DNA of 11,508 bases from an uncultured Erysipelotrichaceae bacterium (GCA_900321535.1 ONWJ01000027.1:1-11508); one strand, 5' to 3'; positions 1 through 7,383 are shown, counted from the stretch's first letter. Translations and numbers: made by a program. The notes: generated by a model from the sequence alone, not told the origin.

Positions 1-795
1 CATGATCTTACGGTGATCGCGGTTATTCATTCGGATGTCCATCAAAGGACGGAATGGATTGAAACAAATGGATTTGATGCCGTCTTTGGCCAAGATCTTG
101 TCATATCTCCAAGGCACGGTTGAGATCGAGCCGACATCATCATAAAGGACACGGACATCCACACCTTCTTTGACTTTTTGTTTCAAGATCTCAAGGATAG
201 ATCCCCAGAATTTGCCTTCCCCGATGATGAAGAATTCTAAGAAGATATAATGCTTGGCTTTCTTAAGCTCTTCTAGAATCGGCTCAAAGGCATAATCGAC
301 AAGGCCAAAGTATTGGACCGAGGTGCGTTGATGAACCCCACCTTGGGATGTATGCGTTAAATAAGAGGAAATGCCTTCATAATATGGGTAGAGGCGCTTC
401 ATTTCCTCAACGTCTTCTTCTCTAGGCGGCACGCTTTGGATGGGAGAGACGTATTTCTTCAAGCGCCTCTGCATCGAACGGTCATTTTGCTTATTGGCCA
501 AGAAGAGATAAAGCAAGATGCCTAAAATCGGTAAGGCGAAAACGAAGAAAAGCCAAGTGATTTTATACACTTCCGGCGAATCGGAATTGATGATCACTAA
601 CCCCAGGATCAAATCGGTGACGAAGATGATGGCGAGACCATAATAAATATAACGGGCTTGCCTACCGATTTCTTCTACCGTCGTGCCGATTTTCGTGGAT
701 GCCCAAATCAATAAGCCAAAGATGACCAAAAACTGGGCCAACAACAAAATCGCGATGACGACTTTGGGGATATTTTTCCAACGGAATAGTTTCAT
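1..795 (-). CDS. cls: Cardiolipin synthase, N-terminal part (truncated by window edge)
   Basis: This is a membrane phospholipase-D-superfamily enzyme that, in known family members, joins two phosphatidylglycerols into cardiolipin at the cytoplasmic membrane. The visible 265 residues show hydrophobic segments at about 10-32, 48-69 and 79-100, then a soluble domain. That domain contains FGLVDYAFEPILEELKKAKHYIFLEFFII (about 163-191), the VDVRVLYDDVGS strand-turn and NPFRPLMDIRMNNRDHRKIM at the edge. The last is the start of the first HxKxxxxD catalytic motif (H261, K263), with the Asp outside the window. The second HKD motif is not in view. The ATG at 795 has AGGA upstream at about 9 nt. The gene follows the MFS transporter on the same strand, but a terminator lies between them, so it probably has its own promoter. 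The family call is firm. Full length (usually about 480-520 residues) cannot be checked here. Confidence 0.93.
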   Translation of the reverse strand, partial: MKLFRWKNIPKVVIAILLLAQFLVIFGLLIWASTKIGTTVEEIGRQARYIYYGLAIIFVTDLILGLVIINSDSPEVYKITWLFFVFALPILGILLYLFLANKQNDRSMQRRLKKYVSPIQSVPPREEDVEEMKRLYPYYEGISSYLTHTSQGGVHQRTSVQYFGLVDYAFEPILEELKKAKHYIFLEFFIIGEGKFWGSILEILKQKVKEGVDVRVLYDDVGSISTVPWRYDKILAKDGIKSICFNPFRPLMDIRMNNRDHRKIM

Positions 796-821
796 TCGTT
801 TTCCTGCTTAAATTCTCTAGT

Positions 822-850
822 ATTTTACGGTCTTCCTTTTCTTTTTCCTA
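822..850 (-). promoter_or_regulatory. Possible promoter for cls
   Basis: On the minus strand a TAAAAT hexamer (822-827) matches the -10 consensus at 5 of 6 positions. Seventeen bases upstream is TAGGAA (845-850), a weak -35. It lies just after the upstream gene's terminator, where a promoter for cls would be needed. The -35 is poor, so this is tentative. Confidence 0.35.
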
Positions 851-885
851 GAGGAAAATGAAAACCCGGGTCGCCCCGGGCTCAC
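850..885 (-). terminator. Rho-independent terminator of the MFS transporter gene
   Basis: On the minus strand CCCGGG (875-880), loop GCGA and CCCGGG (865-870) form a six-pair GC stem, extended by an A-T and a G-T pair. It is followed by TTTTCATTTT. The stem starts about 20 nt after the transporter's TAA stop at 901-903 and separates it from cls. Confidence 0.85.
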
Positions 886-900
886 TTTGTTGGAGAAGGA

Positions 901-2358
901 TTAATCTTCCGCCTCTCCTAAGCCTTCTAAGCCGACTTTCACGTCTTTGCGTTTGACGTGGACGTTCTTGACGAAGAAGAAGACGATCGCGGCGATGCCG
1001 CAGCAAATCAAGGCATAGATTGGAAGGATTTCCCAGCCGAAGTTCGGGTTGAGAAGAAGCAAACCAAGAAGCATTGGAGTAACGGTTTGAGCGGTCATGG
1101 AAGAAGCATAATAGTAACCGGTGAAGGCGCCGATCTTCTTTGAGGAGCAAAGCTCAACGACCATCGGGAAGGAGTTGACGTGGACAAGCGACATGCCAAA
1201 TCCTTTGACGAACCAGATGACATAGATCCAAACGGGGAAGGTGCCACTTCCTGCAATTGGGGTCGCAAAGGTAAGGATGGCCCAAACGCCATAGGAAACA
1301 AAGGTTAAGCCTAAGCCAGAGAGCAACGTCCATTTGCGCCCGATCTTCGCGGCGATGAATCCGCCGATGGCAAAGCCAAGGACCGAGCCGACGCCACCGA
1401 CGATGGTGTTGACCATGTTGGAGGCCGTGGAGGTGCCCAAATAATAGATCGCATAGTTGGACATGAAGGTGCCGATGCCATTGTCCGCCATAAACCAGAA
1501 GAATTCGGCGATGAGGATCAATAGAAGCATGGTGAGGTTGGCCTTGGTGATAGGCTTATCCTCTTCGACCTTATCGGCGACTTCGGCGTATTCTTCGCCG
1601 CGTTTCATATCTTCTTTGACTTCTTCGGCGATTTCGTTTTCACGCACGGTGAAGAACAAAACCAGAGCCGAGATGAGCATCAAAACAGAAGCGACCAAGA
1701 ATGGGATTTCAATGGCCCAGATGTTATTGAATGCCCAAGTATGTGGCTTTAAGGAACCATCACTGGCTTTTTCAGTGCCAAGATATTGAGACAAAACGAA
1801 GAAGATACCGACCACGGTGGCGAAAGCACCGCCAAGATATCCCATGATGTTGATGATGCCATTGGCTTTGGAGCGAAGTGGCTTCGGGGTGATGTCAGGC
1901 ATCAAGGCGACAGCGGGGTTACGGTACATCATCGCGAATAAGACGGTGACCGCCATCATGATGATGACGCCAGCCAGATTATTCATATGGAAGAAGACCG
2001 GAATGAACGGGAAGGTAACCGCGCATACGAAGGTACCAACTAAGATATAAGGCATGCGCTTACCGATTTTGGTGCGGGTTTTGTCGGAGATTTTTCCGAA
2101 AATCGGCAACAAAATCAAGGCCGCGAGATTGTCGATAGCCATCATGATGCCAACCAGATACTGGACTTGTTTCTCATCCGTGAGATTCATGGTTTTCTTG
2201 AAGAGCTCGGATAAGAAGGTTGGGCACCAGGAGTCATAGACTTGCCAAAGCAGCAAGATGCCAAAAAATGCGAAACCAATCAAAAAGGTCCGCTTCATGT
2301 TCAATTTCAAAGGGGCTTGGCCGTTTGAAACAGACGGGGAAGATGGTTGAGAAGCCAT
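901..2358 (-). CDS. MFS sugar transporter, SLC45/GPH-like
   Basis: This 485-residue polytopic membrane protein has about 12 hydrophobic segments and is a likely cation-coupled sugar (glycoside) symporter. The first helix begins RTFLIGFAFFGILLLWQVYD. The loop between helices 2 and 3 holds GKISDKTRTKIGKRMPYILVG, matching the G-x-x-SDrt-x-x-x-GrRrP signature of the GPH/SLC45/sucrose-transporter branch. A second signature is ALMPDITPKPLRSKANGIINIMG. A charged cytoplasmic loop rich in E and K (about 245-272) sits between the two six-helix halves. The start is the ATG at 2358, because GAGGTG lies 6 nt upstream; a GTG nine bases earlier falls inside that ribosome binding site. The gene lies 60 nt downstream of the polysaccharide polymerase gene and may be co-transcribed. 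Substrate cannot be read from sequence, and no glycosidase is nearby to hint at it. Confidence 0.88.
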   Translation of the reverse strand: MASQPSSPSVSNGQAPLKLNMKRTFLIGFAFFGILLLWQVYDSWCPTFLSELFKKTMNLTDEKQVQYLVGIMMAIDNLAALILLPIFGKISDKTRTKIGKRMPYILVGTFVCAVTFPFIPVFFHMNNLAGVIIMMAVTVLFAMMYRNPAVALMPDITPKPLRSKANGIINIMGYLGGAFATVVGIFFVLSQYLGTEKASDGSLKPHTWAFNNIWAIEIPFLVASVLMLISALVLFFTVRENEIAEEVKEDMKRGEEYAEVADKVEEDKPITKANLTMLLLILIAEFFWFMADNGIGTFMSNYAIYYLGTSTASNMVNTIVGGVGSVLGFAIGGFIAAKIGRKWTLLSGLGLTFVSYGVWAILTFATPIAGSGTFPVWIYVIWFVKGFGMSLVHVNSFPMVVELCSSKKIGAFTGYYYASSMTAQTVTPMLLGLLLLNPNFGWEILPIYALICCGIAAIVFFFVKNVHVKRKDVKVGLEGLGEAED

Positions 2359-2364
2359 ATAATA

Positions 2365-2370
2365 CACCTC
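2365..2370 (-). promoter_or_regulatory. Ribosome binding site deciding the MFS transporter start
   Basis: GAGGTG on the minus strand is 6 nt before the ATG at 2358. The alternative GTG (2365-2367) is part of this element itself, so initiation at GTG is unlikely. Confidence 0.75.
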
Positions 2371-2379
2371 AAATTGCTG

Positions 2380-2400
2380 TTAATATCAAACCACGATTAA
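2380..2400. repeat. Inverted repeat overlapping a possible -10 upstream of the MFS gene
   Basis: TTAAT (2380-2384) and ATTAA (2396-2400) form a five-pair dyad with an 11-base spacer. On the minus strand it overlaps TGATATTAA, a possible extended -10 for the transporter gene. No good -35 is visible. It could be an operator, or chance in AT-rich DNA. Confidence 0.3.
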
Positions 2401-2418
2401 GGCTAAAAATGAAGAGAA

Positions 2419-4605
2419 TTATTTGTAATCGTAACGGTTGTGCTTCACGATGACCTTCATGCCGGTGCGGTAGGCTTCATCATATGCCTGCTGGGTCGAA
2501 TAAGACATCAAAGCGAGGCGATGGATCTTCAATTCGGCTTGGCAAACCTGGATGCGAAGACGGCTCATGAAGTTATCGTGACTGGTGCCAAATAGCATCA
2601 ATAAATAGAAAAGGAACACCACTGCAAACGCGTAGGCGACAGTGAAATATTGGATATCGAATGTGATGAAGCGACGGACGCAAGTGAAGATGAGAACGCC
2701 GGCGTTAAAAACGAAAAACTCCGCCAAAACCCTTATCAATTGTAAATTCCAATGGGGTTTTCGCATGGATAATAAGGCTAAGGCAACAATCAAATAAACG
2801 AAGAGGATAACCCCATCTAAGATGGTTAAAGCCATCGCGTCGATGACGGAGACACCAGTTAAAACGGCAAGGCTTGTCATAACGACCAAGCCGACGCCCA
2901 TGAAGACATAATAGCCATAACGGTTAAGCTTCTCCAAGTGAGCGACGTTGTAGACGTAGATGGCGAACACCATCGGGGTGAGGACCGCGATGACGTAAAC
3001 GCCGAAATTATTGAATTGCATTGCAAAGGGGTTTTGATTCTGCCTGAGCAAGGAGACGACGACGGCTGGGAAGATGACCGCTGCTGTAGAAACCATCGAT
3101 GCAATCGTGGCCTGATACGTTGGATTGGGGGCGAAGAAGATATGATAATGAGGCAAATCCAGCATCGCATCCTGGGCTTTGTCCACCAGCGCATTCTTGC
3201 GTTGGAACTTATCGATCAATACCGGCAAGCAAATCATCAAGAAGCCCATCACGCCTTTGGTATCGCCAATGAAGAAGGCCGTCGTCTCTGGAATGCCGTG
3301 AAGGCAGAAAATAAGAAGCCCAAGGAAAGAAGGGAAACCGATGGTCGTGTGCTTGGCTAACATCGTATCGATGCAGAGATAGAACATGTAGATGATGAAT
3401 ACAAGATAAGCAAGGGAGCGGATGACACCACCGCTAAAGAAGATATGAATATAGCCGTTATGAGCAGAATAAGCGTTCATGTTCCCAGTGACAATCGCAT
3501 CAATCAGCACCAAAGAACGGAATTCGCCATGCCCAATCACGTAATCTAATCCCGACATGTTTTGATAGATCGCGCCCCAAATTGGGGTACGTCCATGCAA
3601 GGTCGTGCCTTCGGTCGTAAGCGCGGCAATCATTGCCTTGATACGGTCAAGGAATTTATAGAGTGGGTTGTTCACTGGGATGAATCCCATGTTGAAGAAG
3701 GTGATGACCAAGGTGACGATGAGAATATAAATCGCAAGACCAGCAAAATGGCTTAGCAAATGTTCATTCAGGCAATGCACGAAGCGGTAGATGATGAAGA
3801 AGACCAAATACAAAGCGGAAAGAATGACGCCAGTCAAGCTATAAAGCAAGCAAGACCAGATGAAGAAGATATGCAAAAGAACATAGTTCCAGAAATGCTG
3901 GCGCTGGGTTTGCAGATACCCTGTCGCAAGCATGGCCAATAGCAAAATGGTCGCGAAGGTGTTCTCGTTATTCGTGAATGATTTGATACCCGTAGACGGC
4001 ACTTTATTAGGGGTGCCATCGAAGTAAGCGAAGTAATAGGAGGTTTCGGTGAATAGAGAATAGATGATAGAAACTAGCCCTACTGCGATCATCGCATAGA
4101 AAAGAATTGCCAAAGAGTGCGTGTTTCTTGTGATTTGAGGGAAGATCGCGAAAAGCGAATACATCATGATGCAAGAAACGCCGAACAGGATAATGTCTTT
4201 GCCGCGATCAACAAAACTATAGATGACTTCGATTGTTCCTGCGTTGTCACCCATCCTCGTTAACGTCATCTGGCTAGGCGACATGATGATGGCGATGAGG
4301 TTGCTCAAAAAGCAAACCGTCGCGATGATCAAGGCAATCGGATGGACTTTGGTTCGGAAATAACGTCGGCACAGGAAATAAAAGCAGCTAAAGGAGAGCA
4401 TGAACGCCGCGAAAGAGAGATAAAACTCAGAATCGTTCATCTTCAGATTCCACTCGGTATTGAAAAACGCGATCTGCTCAATGAAAAAAACACCGATGAC
4501 AAGCATCGCGATTCCTGTGGCGAATGTGATGAAGTAAGGGTAAATCGCCTTAATACGAGCCAAAGCCATCGTCTTTGGCAAAAACTTTTGAGACGACATA
4601 ATCAA
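2419..4605 (-). CDS. O-antigen ligase/polymerase-like membrane protein with extended C-terminus
   Basis: This large polytopic membrane protein (728 residues) resembles Wzy polymerases and WaaL O-antigen ligases, which join lipid-linked glycans on the outer face of the membrane. Family-like landmarks are FTNNENTFATILLLA (about 210-224), a long extracytoplasmic loop with LHGRTPIWGAIYQNM (about 336-350, R339) and AHNGYIHIFFSGGVI (about 381-395, H382), followed by more helices to about 465. Beyond this usual core there is a linker and about six further hydrophobic segments (about 500-675). A basic cytoplasmic tail then ends at 728. A TTG start at 4605 is chosen because AGGGAG sits 7 nt upstream; an ATG two codons later would have a 13-nt spacing. 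No glycosyltransferase, flippase or sugar-nucleotide gene is in the window, so the glycan is unknown. The family call rests on motifs and topology only. Confidence 0.75.
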   Translation of the reverse strand: MIMSSQKFLPKTMALARIKAIYPYFITFATGIAMLVIGVFFIEQIAFFNTEWNLKMNDSEFYLSFAAFMLSFSCFYFLCRRYFRTKVHPIALIIATVCFLSNLIAIIMSPSQMTLTRMGDNAGTIEVIYSFVDRGKDIILFGVSCIMMYSLFAIFPQITRNTHSLAILFYAMIAVGLVSIIYSLFTETSYYFAYFDGTPNKVPSTGIKSFTNNENTFATILLLAMLATGYLQTQRQHFWNYVLLHIFFIWSCLLYSLTGVILSALYLVFFIIYRFVHCLNEHLLSHFAGLAIYILIVTLVITFFNMGFIPVNNPLYKFLDRIKAMIAALTTEGTTLHGRTPIWGAIYQNMSGLDYVIGHGEFRSLVLIDAIVTGNMNAYSAHNGYIHIFFSGGVIRSLAYLVFIIYMFYLCIDTMLAKHTTIGFPSFLGLLIFCLHGIPETTAFFIGDTKGVMGFLMICLPVLIDKFQRKNALVDKAQDAMLDLPHYHIFFAPNPTYQATIASMVSTAAVIFPAVVVSLLRQNQNPFAMQFNNFGVYVIAVLTPMVFAIYVYNVAHLEKLNRYGYYVFMGVGLVVMTSLAVLTGVSVIDAMALTILDGVILFVYLIVALALLSMRKPHWNLQLIRVLAEFFVFNAGVLIFTCVRRFITFDIQYFTVAYAFAVVFLFYLLMLFGTSHDNFMSRLRIQVCQAELKIHRLALMSYSTQQAYDEAYRTGMKVIVKHNRYDYK

Positions 4606-4612
4606 GAATATA

Positions 4613-4618
4613 CTCCCT
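4613..4618 (-). promoter_or_regulatory. Ribosome binding site favouring a TTG start for the polymerase
   Basis: AGGGAG on the minus strand is 7 nt from TTG (4603-4605) and 13 nt from the in-frame ATG (4597-4599). The spacing favours TTG, though the two starts differ by only two residues. Confidence 0.55.
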
Positions 4619-4621
4619 TTT

Positions 4622-4637
4622 AGTTTCTAAAGAAACT
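4622..4637. repeat. Perfect inverted repeat in the divergent region upstream of the polymerase gene
   Basis: AGTTTC (4622-4627), loop TAAA, GAAACT (4632-4637) make a perfect six-pair dyad. It lies directly upstream of the polymerase ribosome binding site. In its mRNA it would form a small 5' leader hairpin; in DNA it could be an operator between the divergent genes. Confidence 0.45.
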
Positions 4638-4706
4638 GCCCTTTCATATAGTGTAAAAACATCGTTGGGCATTTTGGTGGAGCGAAATACGCTTTTGAAT
4701 TATCAT

Positions 4707-4730
4707 AAGGAGCCATAACGGGGGTTTCTT
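4707..4730 (+). promoter_or_regulatory. Leader hairpin that pairs with the AAGGAG of the metal exporter gene
   Basis: AAGGAGCC (4707-4714) can pair with GGTTTCTT (4723-4730) in an eight-pair stem (six Watson-Crick, two G-U) around an eight-base loop, ending directly at the ATG (4731). The AAGGAG is 18 nt from the ATG, too far for normal use. GGGGG (4720-4724), 6 nt from the ATG, is the nearer candidate ribosome binding site and lies partly in the loop. Whether the fold controls translation is inference. Confidence 0.45.
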
Positions 4731-5861
4731 ATGAATAGAGAGAAACGAATCATCATGACCAGTTCCATCGGTATCGGTGGAAATATCGCACTTGTCGCCT
4801 TAAAAGCCATCGTCGGACTTATCACCGCCAGCGTCTCCATCATCTTAGACGCGGTCAATAACTTAACCGACGCGCTTTCGTCGATCATCACCATCGTTGG
4901 CACCAAACTGGCCAACAAACGTCCGGATAAGAAGCATCCATTCGGGTATGGCCGGATTGAATATCTCACTTCGATGCTGATTTCTTTCTTAATTCTTTTC
5001 GCTGGCGGCACTGCAATTTATGAATCCATCCAATCCATCGTTCATTATTGGACCATCGATTTTCCAAAAGGTTCCTTGCCCTCTTCCTACTCCATCGTGA
5101 CCTTGGTGTTAATTGGCGTTGGTATCTTATTCAAAATCGGAATCGGCGTCTTCTTTAAAATTCAAGCCAAAAAAGCAAATTCAGATGCCTTGGACGCTTC
5201 TGGCACCGACGCATTATGGGATTCGGTGTTATCCGCTGGAACCTTAGTCGGCGCGATCATCGTCTACACCGCTGGATTCTATACCGAAGGTTATATCGGC
5301 GTTGTCATCGGCATCTTCATTATCAAAGCTGGTATCTCCACCATGCTTGATTCGCTATCTCAAATCGTCGGTGAGCGTATCGATGATCAATTGGCCCACC
5401 AGATGAAGAGCGATGTCTGCAGCGTCGAAGGCGTCAAAGGTGCCTATGACTTGATCGTCAACTCCTATGGGCTAGAACGTTCCTATGGTTCGGTCCACGT
5501 AGAAGTAGATGACAATCTCACCGCGAAAGAGATCCAAAGCATCGAACGCAAAGTCACATACCTCTTGTTTGAGAAATACCACATCATCTTCACCATCGGC
5601 ATCTACGCTCAAAACGACAGCACACCTCAACTAAAGGAAATGAAGGACACTATCCGCAACATCTGCAAAGAGGATAGCAACATCCTTCAGCTCCATGGCT
5701 TCTATGTCGATGAAGAAACCAAATCCATGAACTTTGACCTCGTCATCAGCTTCAATGAAAAGCAGCCCGAAGCTTTGGCGGAAAAGATCCGTCAGAAGGT
5801 CATTGCTGCTTATCCTGACTACCACTGCTTCATCGCGATTGACCAGGATATTGCAGGCTAA
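4731..5861 (+). CDS. Cation diffusion facilitator, probable Mn(II) exporter with two C-terminal domains
   Basis: This membrane antiporter of the CDF family (376 residues) exports divalent metal ions in exchange for protons. Six hydrophobic segments span about 10-205. Helix 2 carries ILDAVNNLTDALSS (N43, D47) and helix 5 carries DASGTDALWDSVLS (D160, D164). This N-D/D-D tetrad is the arrangement associated with manganese exporters of the MntE kind, where zinc exporters usually have His in helix 5. The family signature KKHPFGYGRIEYL (about 67-79) follows helix 2. The usual cytoplasmic dimerisation domain covers about 215-294. Residues about 300-375 look like a second copy of the same beta-alpha-beta fold, with YH at matching places (283-284 and 364-365). 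Most CDF proteins are about 290-320 residues, so this one is longer. It is monocistronic, divergent from the polymerase and convergent with the small membrane protein. The family is certain and the metal is inferred. Confidence 0.92.
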   Translation: MNREKRIIMTSSIGIGGNIALVALKAIVGLITASVSIILDAVNNLTDALSSIITIVGTKLANKRPDKKHPFGYGRIEYLTSMLISFLILFAGGTAIYESIQSIVHYWTIDFPKGSLPSSYSIVTLVLIGVGILFKIGIGVFFKIQAKKANSDALDASGTDALWDSVLSAGTLVGAIIVYTAGFYTEGYIGVVIGIFIIKAGISTMLDSLSQIVGERIDDQLAHQMKSDVCSVEGVKGAYDLIVNSYGLERSYGSVHVEVDDNLTAKEIQSIERKVTYLLFEKYHIIFTIGIYAQNDSTPQLKEMKDTIRNICKEDSNILQLHGFYVDEETKSMNFDLVISFNEKQPEALAEKIRQKVIAAYPDYHCFIAIDQDIAG

Positions 5862-5907
5862 ATAATCGAGTTTTGCAAAGATTTTCGAAAACAAACGGTA
5901 TATCAAC

Positions 5908-5940
5908 AAAAAAATCTCGCCGGAATGACGAGATTTTTTT
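5908..5940. terminator. Bidirectional terminator between the metal exporter and the small membrane protein
   Basis: AAAAAAATCTCG (5908-5919), a nine-base loop and CGAGATTTTTTT (5929-5940) form a perfect stem with A and T runs on both sides. It can therefore stop transcription from either direction. It sits 46 nt after the exporter stop and 17 nt after the stop of the convergent gene. Confidence 0.9.
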
Positions 5941-5957
5941 CAGTAGCAATAGAAGCC

Positions 5958-6464
5958 TTATTTCTTCTTTCCGACGAAGTTAGCGATGGTCGGGCAAAGT
6001 GCGCAAGCACCAGCGACGATAGCCAAGATTCCGGCGACAACCCAGCCGGCGCCTAAGCCACAGTTATCGGTATTGTTCCAACCGTTGGCGGAAGCGTAGC
6101 TTGGAAGGGTGAAGAAAAGCATAATACCAGCAACGATCAAGCAGATCGCGGCGCAGAGGTTGAGCATGCCAGCCGCTTTGGAAAGGTCCTTCTTCACCAT
6201 TGGAAGGATGAAGCCGAAGACCAAGCCAAGGAAAGCGATGATGATCAAGATCCAGCCGATCAAAGCGATGACCGCGCCTTTGGTGGTCGCGTTCAATGAC
6301 CCAATGATATTTGTCGTGGAGCCAAAGAGAACCGCATTGCCATCATAGCTATAAGAGAGGTTGCCATTGGCATAAACAATACCTGGGGTAGCAAGCAGAA
6401 GAACGAATGCGACAACTGCGATGACCGCGGCGATCAAGCCAGAAAACTGCAATACTTTTTTCAT
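5958..6464 (-). CDS. Small four-helix membrane protein of unknown function
   Basis: This is a 168-residue hydrophobic protein that I do not recognise. Hydrophobic segments lie at about 8-28, 64-90, 101-120 and 140-160. Between the first two is a polar, Asn/Ser/Thr-rich loop (about 32-62, with NLSYSYDGNAVLFGS). A second polar loop (about 121-138) holds NGWNNTDNCG. The link between helices 2 and 3 is basic (KKDLSK) and the C-terminus is KKK, so both polar loops are probably outside and the termini inside. Cysteines are at 104, 108, 135, 154 and 157. The ATG at 6464 is chosen because AAAGGAG precedes it by 7 nt; an extension seven codons upstream would start before that site. It appears to be monocistronic with its own promoter and terminator. 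A transport, signalling or envelope-stress role would be a guess. Confidence 0.8.
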   Translation of the reverse strand: MKKVLQFSGLIAAVIAVVAFVLLLATPGIVYANGNLSYSYDGNAVLFGSTTNIIGSLNATTKGAVIALIGWILIIIAFLGLVFGFILPMVKKDLSKAAGMLNLCAAICLIVAGIMLFFTLPSYASANGWNNTDNCGLGAGWVVAGILAIVAGACALCPTIANFVGKKK

Positions 6465-6487
6465 GTTATTACTCCTTTCTGACAAGC

Positions 6488-6517
6488 ATTATCGTACTTT
6501 ACGAAACAAAATGAAAA
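6488..6517 (-). promoter_or_regulatory. Promoter for the small membrane protein
   Basis: On the minus strand GATAAT (6488-6493) matches the -10 at 5 of 6 positions. TTTTCA (6512-6517), 18 nt upstream, matches the -35 at 4 of 6. Its -35 overlaps the terminator of the preceding gene. The predicted start is near 6481, just before the AAAGGAG site. Confidence 0.5.
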
Positions 6518-6535
6518 CACTTTTTTAGTGTTTCA
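6511..6535 (-). terminator. Terminator downstream of the pyridoxal-type kinase gene
   Basis: On the minus strand AAACACT (6527-6533), a five-A loop and AGTGTTT (6515-6521) form a seven-pair stem followed by TTTTCATTTTG. It begins about 25 nt after the kinase's TAG stop. The stem is AT-rich, so it may be leaky. Confidence 0.65.
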
Positions 6536-6558
6536 CTATAGAAAATGAGTAATAACAA

Positions 6559-7383
6559 CTACTGATTCAAGATAGACAAGACACCTTCGAATTCAGGACC
6601 ATAACGAAGTCCATCCACCCCATCTTTGAGATTGGCTTGAATGGATTTGGCCACTAATTCATGGGCGATCTTAATCGACTCGGCATAGCCTTTGCCTTTG
6701 ACGATCATCGCAATCAAGGCGCTTGCGAATAAGTCGCCTGTTCCGTGATAGGCCCCTGGCAGGCAATCGAATTGGATCAAGGTGCCCTGCTTCTTCTTTT
6801 TCTCAAAGAGATAGCAGCCGAGCTTTCCTTCTTCTTTATGGGCGCCGGAGATGATGACAACTTCTGGCCCAAAGGAAGCAATGATGCTAGCAAGATTACG
6901 GTACGTTTCTTCATCTTGCGGACCAGAAAGCATGCTGGCGCCAGCAAGAAGGCAAGCTTCGGTGACATTTGGCTTGCAGATATCGGATAAGGCGATCAAA
7001 GAGCGCATCGCTTCAACGTGATTTGGCTCAAAGCCAGGATAGAGTTTTCCATTATCCGCCATCGCAGGATCGACAAAACGGATTTTGCTTTCCGAGCAAA
7101 TGGAGAAAACCTCTTTGACATCTTCGATTTGCTTGGTGGTCAAATAGCCGGTATAAATCGCATCGAAGACACGATCTTGTTTCTCCCATTTATTGACGAT
7201 GGGAAGGATTTCAGGCGTCAAATCACAGAATGTCCACGAAGAAAACGCGGTGTGGTTCGATAAAAGCGCGGTTGGAATGCCAACCGTTTCAATGCCAGAG
7301 GCAGAGATGGTTGGAAGTGCGACGGTCATGGAGCATCTACCAAGGCAGGAATAATCTTGCAAAGTGAGAATTCTTTTTTTCAT
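6559..7383 (-). CDS. pdxK: Pyridoxal/pyridoxamine kinase family (PfkB/ribokinase-like)
   Basis: This soluble 274-residue kinase of the ribokinase-like fold phosphorylates the 5'-hydroxyl of pyridoxal, pyridoxine or pyridoxamine with ATP in vitamin B6 salvage. The N-terminus ILTLQDYSCLGRCSMTVALP (about 5-24) is the family's substrate-side signature. VDPAMADNGKLY (about 104-115) and CKPNVTEA (about 136-143) are further blocks. PGAYHGTGDLFASAL (about 209-223) contains the anion-hole GTGD with catalytic D217. Length matches the family (about 270-290). The ATG at 7383 is fixed by the conserved N-terminus, although no clear ribosome binding site precedes it; a hairpin lies there instead. It is 45 nt downstream of the acetyltransferase gene and probably co-transcribed with it. 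Some relatives also accept hydroxymethylpyrimidine, so the exact substrate is a family-level inference and the symbol is by family. Confidence 0.9.
   Translation of the reverse strand: MKKRILTLQDYSCLGRCSMTVALPTISASGIETVGIPTALLSNHTAFSSWTFCDLTPEILPIVNKWEKQDRVFDAIYTGYLTTKQIEDVKEVFSICSESKIRFVDPAMADNGKLYPGFEPNHVEAMRSLIALSDICKPNVTEACLLAGASMLSGPQDEETYRNLASIIASFGPEVVIISGAHKEEGKLGCYLFEKKKKQGTLIQFDCLPGAYHGTGDLFASALIAMIVKGKGYAESIKIAHELVAKSIQANLKDGVDGLRYGPEFEGVLSILNQ

Noticed and set aside
2938..3360. A 140-codon open frame on the plus strand
   Set aside because: It is antisense to the polymerase-like gene, with a composition typical of a shadow frame (many Asp, Glu, His, Arg) and no ribosome binding site or motif.
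4637..4730. A yybP-ykoY (Mn) or NiCo riboswitch upstream of the metal exporter
   Set aside because: The leader is short and I could not find the conserved loops of either class. Only a simple ATG-proximal hairpin is supported.
5882..5891. Palindrome TTTTCGAAAA after the metal exporter stop
   Set aside because: It is short, AT-rich and in a 3' region next to a clear terminator, so no function is needed to explain it.
6465..6485. A seven-codon N-terminal extension of the small membrane protein
   Set aside because: It would begin upstream of the AAAGGAG site, which is correctly spaced for the ATG at 6464.
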